Assembly (NCBI GenBank): GCA_052033915.1
Contig: JBPOJF010000013.1
Span: 124,001-188,000, forward strand
DNA: 64,000 bases
Direction of reading: 5' to 3'
DNA from: CALMZY01 sp052033915
Lineage (GTDB): Bacteria > Verrucomicrobiota > Kiritimatiellia > CAIQIC01 > JAGNIJ01
Every line of letters starts with the position of its first letter. The first letter of the stretch is position 1. Below the pieces are notes generated by a model. It did no database searches and was not told the origin of the DNA. It saw only the letters and a program-made list of their open reading frames with translations. The translations under genes and the position numbers were made by a program. This document shows, piece by piece, positions 58,144-64,000 of the stretch.

Positions 58144-59361
58144 TTACTTCTTCGCGACCTTCACGCCCTTGAACCGGCCGATCTTCGGCAGAGGGCCGAC
58201 GATCGGGGCGGCATAACTGATGAATTTCCGGGTCACGTCGTTCCCGTCGGCGTGAATGAATTCATCCGGCATGTGCCGGGTTTCTTTCGCCACATTCTCC
58301 AGCGGAACGCGTTCGAAAAACACCTTGTACGCTTTTCCGGGCTTCCGGCGGATCGCGATGCTGCCGTCCACGTTGCCTCGGCAGGCGAGCTTCACGGCTT
58401 CACGGCCGACCGCGCGCGCTTCCCTGGCGTCATTCGCGGATACGATGGCGGGGAACGAACGCTGGAGATAGCCGAACGTGTCGGCGCGAACGCGCGAGAT
58501 GTTGAGCTTCGTCTTCACCTCGTTCGCGAGCAGGTCGCCGAGCGCGCCGCTGCCGCTGAGCTGGATGTTGCCGTGCGTGTCCCTCTCCTTCGAGAAGCGG
58601 GCCGCGATCGGCGCGCCGTGTTCGTCCGAGATTCCTTCCGACACGGCGATCAGACAGCGCTTCCTCTCTTCGTACACGCGCTTCACGTCGGCCAAAAACT
58701 TCTCCATGTCGAACGCCCGCTCCGGCAGGTAAATCAGGTGCGGCCCGTCGTCGGGATACACACGCGCCAGCGCGGAGGCGGCGGTCAGGTAGCCGGCGTG
58801 CCGGCCCATGACGACGTTGATCTTCACGCCGGGGAGCGCGCGGTTGTCGAGATTGTCGCCCATGAAGGCCATGGCGACGAACTTCGCGCCGCTGGCAAAG
58901 CCGGGGGTGTGATCGTTCTCGCGCAGGTCGTTGTCAATGGTCTTGCAGATGTGGAAGCAGCGCAGTTCGAAGTTCGCCTTCCGGGCTTCCTGGTTGATGA
59001 TGTGCGTCGTCTCAGCGGAATCGTTGCCGCCGATGTAAAAGAAAAAGCGCACGTCGTACTTCTTCATCACGTGGAAAAGCTTCACGCAATCTTCGGGCGT
59101 GGGCTTCTTGCGGACCGAGCCCAGGGCGGACGACGGGGTGTTCGCGACGGTGTCGAGGGTCTGCTTGCTCTCCTTGCGGAGATCGATGAAGTTCTCTTCG
59201 AGGATGCCCTTGATCCCGTGCAGCGATCCGTAGATGTTCCGGATTTCCTTGTGCTTCTTCGCTTCCTCGATCGCGCCGACGAGGCTCTGGTTGATGACCG
59301 CGGTCGGTCCGCCGCTTTGCGCGATGAGCATGTTGCCTTTCAGTGCTGCCGTCTTTGCCAT
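58144..59361 (-). CDS. 6-phosphofructokinase, pyrophosphate-dependent type
   Basis: A 405-residue PFK. The N-terminal AQSGGPTAVINQSLVGAI is the phosphate-binding loop. The phosphoryl-donor loop reads IGGNDSAETT; the second acidic residue fits the PPi-dependent GGDDS form rather than the ATP-type GGDGS, though the first position is Asn instead of Asp. CKTIDNDL carries the Lys typical of PPi enzymes (Gly in ATP enzymes). VVMGRHAGYLTAASA binds fructose-6-phosphate. ATG 59361 follows GAAGGAAAAGGTGACACC. A PPi-dependent, reversible enzyme would save ATP in fermentative glycolysis. Confidence 0.9.
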   Translation of the reverse strand: MAKTAALKGNMLIAQSGGPTAVINQSLVGAIEEAKKHKEIRNIYGSLHGIKGILEENFIDLRKESKQTLDTVANTPSSALGSVRKKPTPEDCVKLFHVMKKYDVRFFFYIGGNDSAETTHIINQEARKANFELRCFHICKTIDNDLRENDHTPGFASGAKFVAMAFMGDNLDNRALPGVKINVVMGRHAGYLTAASALARVYPDDGPHLIYLPERAFDMEKFLADVKRVYEERKRCLIAVSEGISDEHGAPIAARFSKERDTHGNIQLSGSGALGDLLANEVKTKLNISRVRADTFGYLQRSFPAIVSANDAREARAVGREAVKLACRGNVDGSIAIRRKPGKAYKVFFERVPLENVAKETRHMPDEFIHADGNDVTRKFISYAAPIVGPLPKIGRFKGVKVAKK

Positions 59362-59630
59362 GGTGTCACCTTTTCCTTCTTCGTGTCGGAGGCTGGATGC
59401 CTCGGCGAACAGGCGTTGGTTGATATCAAGACTTCCCCATCGGATGCAAGCGGCAACAGAGCCTCGGGAAAATCCTTTTTGGGAATTCGCGCGCCCCAAG
59501 GGAGTTGTAACTTCGCGGCGCGGCGCGCGACGGCTCCACCGACCCCTTGCGTTCGCAGGCGCTTCTTAACATACTGAGGTTCCGCAGGGTATTGATGGAG
59601 TTTGGGAAAGGTTAGAACAAAGGGCAAAAA

Positions 59631-60410
59631 ATGCCGGACGCGCATAAACACGAAGAACCTGTGACCAGCCTCGTGGGGAAAGCGACGCTCGCGGGACCGA
59701 CCTGGGTCTTCATTTCCCGGCACCAACCCGCCTTGTTCCTGAACGGTGAAACAATCCCCCTCGCGAGCGACCGCGAGTACGTGATCGGCCGCGATCCGGA
59801 GATCTGCAACATCGTCATCAACGACGAGGGCGTGAGCCGCAAACACGCGGTGATTTATGCGCGGGGCGGGCGTTTCTTCATCAAGGATTACGGGAGCATG
59901 AACGGCACGGTGGTCAATCGCGAACGCATCGGCTCTCCGCTCGGCCTCCTCCCCGGTGACGAGATCGGCGTGTCCACGCAGAAGTTCCTGTTCGTGCTTC
60001 ATGACCAGATCCTCAGTTCCAGCACTGGGCCGACCGCGCAGAAACAGAGTCACTTCTCCGGCTTGCTCCGCGCCCTCCGGCTCCCGGAACTCATCCAGCT
60101 TCTCAACGGGACCCAGCAAACGGGCATGCTGACCATCGAAGACCTGGACGGCGAGCCGGGCCGCGCGTTCTTCGAGAAAGGCGAAATCATCTCCGCACAG
60201 TACCGGGGCCGGAGGGATGAAGAGGCGGTGTATTCGATGGTGGGCATCACCGACGGCCATTTCGAATTTCTGAACGAGAACACCGCGCCGCCGAAGAAGA
60301 CCATCCAAAGCCGGACAATGCCGCTGCTGCTCGAAGCCTGCCGCCGCGCCGACGAGGGAATTACGGACGCGCGTTCGCAAGCCAAGAAGAACGTCGCCGC
60401 CGCGGGTTGA
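59631..60410 (+). CDS. FHA domain protein with C-terminal DUF4388 (PATAN-like) domain
   Basis: A 259-residue cytoplasmic protein. Residues about 35-130 are a forkhead-associated domain with YVIGRDPEICNIVI, GVSRKHAVIY and DYGSMNGTVVN, the phosphothreonine-binding residues of the fold. Residues about 140-240 are a DUF4388/PATAN-like domain (FSGLLRALRLPELIQLLNGT, TGMLTIEDLDGEPGRAFFEK). Such pairs occur in signalling scaffolds of delta-proteobacteria and PVC bacteria. No Ser/Thr kinase gene is adjacent, so its phospho-partner is elsewhere. The start is ATG 59631. Confidence 0.9.
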   Translation: MPDAHKHEEPVTSLVGKATLAGPTWVFISRHQPALFLNGETIPLASDREYVIGRDPEICNIVINDEGVSRKHAVIYARGGRFFIKDYGSMNGTVVNRERIGSPLGLLPGDEIGVSTQKFLFVLHDQILSSSTGPTAQKQSHFSGLLRALRLPELIQLLNGTQQTGMLTIEDLDGEPGRAFFEKGEIISAQYRGRRDEEAVYSMVGITDGHFEFLNENTAPPKKTIQSRTMPLLLEACRRADEGITDARSQAKKNVAAAG

Positions 60411-60534
60411 CCCGCGACCATCGCCGCCGGCCGATTTCCTTTCCTTCTAGGCCGCCGTCGCCCGGTCCGCATCGAAGGCCTCCAGGAGAGGAGATTTCGT
60501 GTTTTGCTTCCTTTCCTCAGGTAGATTGATCCGT

Positions 60535-61893
60535 ATGGCCTTTGCCGACCAGAGCAGAAACATCACGGACGGGCATCTCCTGAAAGCCATCGGGTGGCTG
60601 ACGGCGCCGATGCTCGTCGGGGCGGTTCTTCAGAACATGCAGAGTCTCATCGACCTGTTCTGGGTGGGCGGCCTCGGTTCGAAGGCCGTGGCGGCGGTGG
60701 CCATGAGCGCGACGATCATCATGGTCCTGTTCCCGATGCTGATGGGTCTTTCCACGGGAACGGTCGCGCTCGTCGCGCGGGCGGTCGGCGCCGGCAACGA
60801 GGAGGAAGCGAGCCGGGCGGCCAGCCAGTCGCTGATCCTGGCCGTCGTGCTCGGAGTTTTCTTCGGCGTGATCGGCTGGCTGTTCTCGAACGACTTCTTT
60901 CACCTGCTCGGCGCGGCGTCGGAGATCATTCCCGACGGCAGCGCGTTCCTGAAGATTTCCCTGCTCGGCGGGTTCACGGTGTTCATCCTGTTCATCGCGA
61001 ACGCCGCGCTGCAGGGCGCGGGCGACACGATCACGCCGATGTGGATCATGGCGGTGTCGAACGTGCTCAACATCATCCTCGCCCCCCTGTTCATCTTCGG
61101 CATCGGCCCGCTGCCGCGAATGAACGTGGAAGGGGCGGCGGTCGCCACCGTGCTGTCGCAGGCGGTCGCGGCCGGCCTCGCCGTGCATATCATGTTGAGC
61201 GGCAAGGCGCGCCTGCACATCCGCTCCCACCATTGGAAACCCGACCCGCAGTTGCTGTGGCGCATCCTGCGGATCGGCCTGCCGGGCTCCGGGCAGATGT
61301 TTTCCCGAAGCCTGATGAGCGCGGTGATGATGTGGATCGTCGCGAGCTGCGGCACGGCCGCGGTGGCGGCGTACGGCGTGGGCCTGCGCTTCCACATGAT
61401 CATCCTGATGCCCGCGTTCGCACTCGGCGGCGCGGCGGCGACGATGGTCGGCCAGAATCTCGGCGCCGGGAAGCCCGAGCGGGCGCGGCGCGCGGCGTGG
61501 CTGTCAACGTGGATCGGAATGGGCTTCATGGTGGTCACGGGCACCGTTATGGCCCTCTTCGCCCCGGCGCTGATCCGCGTGTTCAACCGGGAACCCGACG
61601 TCATCCGCATCGGGGCGCAGTACCTGCAGGTCGTGTCGCCGTTCTACCTCTTTGCCGCCCTGGGCATCGTCCTCGGCCGCGCCCTGAACGGCGCGGGCGA
61701 CAGCATGTCGCCGATGATCATCACGATCCTCAGCCTCTGGGGCCTCCAGGTTCCGCTCGCGGTCTTCCTGTCCCGCCTCTGGCAACCGCCGACGCAGGGA
61801 ATCTGGTGGGCCATCGTCACCGCGTCTGTCGTCCAGGGTCTGCTCGTCGCGGGCTGGTTCGAAACCGGCCGGTGGAAACATCGAAACGTGTAG
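60535..61893 (+). CDS. MATE-family multidrug/cation efflux transporter
   Basis: A 452-residue membrane protein with twelve hydrophobic helices in two MatE halves. The N-terminal half has LLKAIGWLTAPMLVGAVLQNMQSLIDLFWVGGLGSKAVAA in family order. The second half has FSRSLMSAVMMWIVASCGTAAVAAYGVG and AATMVGQNLGAGKPERARRAAW. It exchanges Na+ or H+ for drugs or metabolites. ATG 60535 gives the usual family length. A GTG start at 60499 has a better SD (AGGAGAGGAG) and adds VFCFLSSGRLIR. Confidence 0.93.
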   Translation: MAFADQSRNITDGHLLKAIGWLTAPMLVGAVLQNMQSLIDLFWVGGLGSKAVAAVAMSATIIMVLFPMLMGLSTGTVALVARAVGAGNEEEASRAASQSLILAVVLGVFFGVIGWLFSNDFFHLLGAASEIIPDGSAFLKISLLGGFTVFILFIANAALQGAGDTITPMWIMAVSNVLNIILAPLFIFGIGPLPRMNVEGAAVATVLSQAVAAGLAVHIMLSGKARLHIRSHHWKPDPQLLWRILRIGLPGSGQMFSRSLMSAVMMWIVASCGTAAVAAYGVGLRFHMIILMPAFALGGAAATMVGQNLGAGKPERARRAAWLSTWIGMGFMVVTGTVMALFAPALIRVFNREPDVIRIGAQYLQVVSPFYLFAALGIVLGRALNGAGDSMSPMIITILSLWGLQVPLAVFLSRLWQPPTQGIWWAIVTASVVQGLLVAGWFETGRWKHRNV

Positions 61894-61914
61894 CTCAAAC
61901 GCGGAAGACGGCGT

Positions 61915-63930
61915 TTACCCCCCCGCCAGCAATTTCCGCGCAGCGTCGGTCTGATCGCGGCTGCCCAGCAGCATGACTTTGTCGCCGGGCTCCAGGCGGA
62001 CATCCGCATCGGGATGGAGGATGACTTCCCGCCCCCGCTCGATGCTGACCACCGTGGCGCCGGTCTGCGTCCGCAGTTGCAGTTCCATGATGGTCTTGCC
62101 CGTGGAGGGCGAGCCGCTGCGGATGTTGACGGTGTCGAGATCACGATCCAGCAGGGCGCCGATCATGACCGGCACGCCCTGCGGTTTGGGCGGCGGAAGT
62201 TCCTGCGCGAGCACCTCCTGCACGGTGGTTTGGGCCCGGCTGTAGAGCTTGATCAGGCTTCGCCAGCCGAACCACGTCGCCAGCGCAACCAGCGCCAGCA
62301 CGGCGATGACGACGTTCCACGACGGCAGCAGCGTGGAACTGAGCAGGAAGGTCATCAACGCCATCCCCATGACGCCGGCAAACAGCATCAGCGACGCGAT
62401 GAGCGTCCGCGCGTGCCCCGCGGCAACCGACCGCGACGGAATGACCATTTCGGAGAAGATCATTCCCAGCGCGTGCATTTTTCGCGCGGACGCGACAAAA
62501 AAAGGCAGGGAACAGAGAATGGCGGCGACCCAAAAAACGGTCGGCCGTCCGGCGAAGCGGGCGATCTGCTCGGGCATGAACCGGAGCGGGTGATAGGCCA
62601 TAAACGCCGCAATGATGAAAATGGCCGCCACGAAGGCCATATTGATCACGATCACCCAGACGGAACGGCGCACCTTCTTGCGGACGGCATTGTCGCTATA
62701 CTGAGAGGCCATCCGTTGTACGCCCCGGATGTAAAGGGTCATGTTGTTCTTCATGCCGGCCGGAACCAGCCGCTCAAGGGCATCGGCCATTTTGTCGGAG
62801 CTCCGCAGCAGGAAGGGATTCGCGAGCATGGTCACCACGGCCACGCCGACGGCGACCTGATACATGGCGTCGCTGATCGCGTTCAGCGAAAGCCCGAGCG
62901 TCGCGATAATGAACGCGAATTCGCAGACCTGCGCCATGCCGATCCCGGTCTTGAAGGAGGTCCGCAGACCGTTGCCCGTCAGGAACGCCCCGACCGAACA
63001 GTTGACGGTCTTGACCACAATCAGAAGCGCGGAGACGCCCAGGATCGTCAGGCTGTGTTGAATCATCAACACCGGCTGGACCAGCATGCCCACGGCGATG
63101 AAGAACGCCGCGCCGAACATGTGCCGGAGCGGCATCACGAGAAGATCGAGCCGCCCGACCATGCGGGACTCCGCGGTGATCGCGCCGATGAGAAACGCGC
63201 CCAGCGCGAGGCTGAAATTCAGCGTCACGGCGAGCAGCGACACGCCGAACCCGAGCGCCAGGACGGTGAGTACGCTCAGCTCCCCGCTTTGAAATTTCGA
63301 CACGTAGACCAGAAAGCGAGGAACCACGAGCAGACCCACAACCACCAGGACAACCAGAAATACGACCAGCTTGCCCATCTGGAGCAGCACGTCCGCAGCC
63401 TGAAGCTCACCGGTTGACACCACGCCGGTCAGCAGGGCGATCAGGGCAATGGCAATAATATCCTCGATGATCGTCGAGCCAAAAACGATGTGCGAAAATT
63501 CTTCGTGCATCTTGCCCATGTCTCGAAGCGTCTTCGAAAGGACGGTCGTGGACGAATCGCAGATGATGGCGCCGAAGAAGAGGCTCTCGATGGCCCCGAG
63601 CCCGACGGCGCGGCCCAATTCGTAGCCGAGCCACAAGATGATGACGACATCCAGCACCGCGATGAAACCGGATGTCGGTCCCGCGTTTCGCAACTTGCGA
63701 AGGTTGAATTCCAGGCCGAGAGAGAACATCAGGAACATAATGCCGATATCGGCCAGCGTCTGCGTGGTGGCGCCGTTCTCGACCCATGACAGCGTGTGCG
63801 GCCCGATCAGGACTCCGGCCAGGACATAGCCGAGGATCTTCGGCAACTGCAGGCGTTCGAACACGAGCGCCGCGACGCCGGCCGCGATGATGACAATCGC
63901 CAGATCCCGCAATATGGTGATTTCGCCCAT
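61915..63930 (-). CDS. CPA2-family cation:proton antiporter with TrkA-C domain
   Basis: A 671-residue Kef/YbaL-like exchanger. The membrane domain (residues 1-400) has about 12 helices, with LQLPKILGYVLAGVLIGPHTL near the start and the ion-binding block AIICDSSTTVLSKTLRDMG. Helices 5-6 carry GSTIIEDIIAIALIALLTGV. After a second group of helices (residues about 440-560), a TrkA-C regulatory domain ends in LEPGDKVMLLGSRDQTDAARKLL. There is no full TrkA-N nucleotide-binding domain. The start is ATG 63930. It converges on the MATE gene with 21 bp between. Confidence 0.92.
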   Translation of the reverse strand: MGEITILRDLAIVIIAAGVAALVFERLQLPKILGYVLAGVLIGPHTLSWVENGATTQTLADIGIMFLMFSLGLEFNLRKLRNAGPTSGFIAVLDVVIILWLGYELGRAVGLGAIESLFFGAIICDSSTTVLSKTLRDMGKMHEEFSHIVFGSTIIEDIIAIALIALLTGVVSTGELQAADVLLQMGKLVVFLVVLVVVGLLVVPRFLVYVSKFQSGELSVLTVLALGFGVSLLAVTLNFSLALGAFLIGAITAESRMVGRLDLLVMPLRHMFGAAFFIAVGMLVQPVLMIQHSLTILGVSALLIVVKTVNCSVGAFLTGNGLRTSFKTGIGMAQVCEFAFIIATLGLSLNAISDAMYQVAVGVAVVTMLANPFLLRSSDKMADALERLVPAGMKNNMTLYIRGVQRMASQYSDNAVRKKVRRSVWVIVINMAFVAAIFIIAAFMAYHPLRFMPEQIARFAGRPTVFWVAAILCSLPFFVASARKMHALGMIFSEMVIPSRSVAAGHARTLIASLMLFAGVMGMALMTFLLSSTLLPSWNVVIAVLALVALATWFGWRSLIKLYSRAQTTVQEVLAQELPPPKPQGVPVMIGALLDRDLDTVNIRSGSPSTGKTIMELQLRTQTGATVVSIERGREVILHPDADVRLEPGDKVMLLGSRDQTDAARKLLAGG

Positions 63931-64000
63931 GTATTGCAGAATAACACGCGCTCGCGCCGCCCGCAACGCTTTGTCCTCCATCGCGATTTTTGTCGACGGA

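Noticed and set aside
58028..58216. 62-codon Arg-rich frame
   Set aside because: It lacks a ribosome binding site, overlaps the end of the phosphofructokinase gene and spans a terminator-like hairpin.
1..64000. tRNA, rRNA, prophage, IS transposase or CRISPR arrays
   Set aside because: I looked for cloverleaf-like tRNA ends, transposase or integrase motifs and regular repeat-spacer units and saw none that hold up. A tRNA scan by software would be decisive.

Overview
This 64 kb window is GC-rich, densely coded and looks chromosomal. It holds about 50 protein genes and shows no rRNA, tRNA or CRISPR array. Several traits suggest a Gram-negative PVC-type bacterium, most likely Kiritimatiellota or a relative of Verrucomicrobia: a prepilin-type exported protein, an exported protein ending in a 'TTNLLDSAGWTNV...YYRLR' tail, a PUR-alpha-like protein, a pyrophosphate-type phosphofructokinase, a GxxExxY remnant, outer-membrane export machinery and many small dispersed palindromes. 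This placement is an inference from gene content, not from a phylogenetic marker.

Layout. 1-5618: two metal (Zn/Mn-type) ABC transport units read away from a shared region that carries a perfect 22-bp Fur-like palindrome. The leftward unit also encodes a secreted protein, a pseudopilin and a TroA-type binding protein that has lost most of its metal ligands. 5780-8010: an orphan adenine methyltransferase overlapping metF. 8081-13970: a MacB-type tripartite exporter, queG and an AhpD-like protein. 14366-19514: a PUR-like nucleic-acid binder, an ECF sigma/anti-sigma pair, and a FIST sensor overlapping a hybrid histidine kinase. 19578-25600: a leftward run purD, purE, an S41-like pseudoprotease, a TsaC/Sua5 protein, and one reading frame fusing a low-molecular-weight phosphatase, RpiB and GlyA. 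25862-30555: a sugar-type ABC importer (TPR lipoprotein, membrane-anchored binding protein, MalF-MalG fused permease) with no ATPase gene. 30603-40878: a coclaurine-N-methyltransferase-like enzyme, an HNH protein, a GH16 beta-glucanase, a giant BcrAD/BadFG-type activase, a subtilase and a low-complexity exported protein. 40902-47608: purB, purM, purH and purL, interrupted by a decayed GxxExxY element. 47824-55598: a GT39 transferase, a PAP2 phosphatase, an SGNH hydrolase, envelope proteins, lon and hsp20. 55774-63930: pyruvate kinase, a LacI-operator-linked exported protein, PPi-type PFK, an FHA protein, a MATE pump and a CPA2 antiporter.

Six purine genes, glyA and metF give a strong one-carbon/purine theme. 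A second theme is the unusual density of short palindromic repeat families. These sit between genes, at stop codons, and apparently in frame inside several proteins.

The most unusual items are the phosphatase-RpiB-GlyA fusion, the ligand-depleted Cys-containing metal-binding protein coupled to a pseudopilin, the S41 pseudoprotease, two genes lacking a standard start codon, and the protein-invading palindromic repeats.
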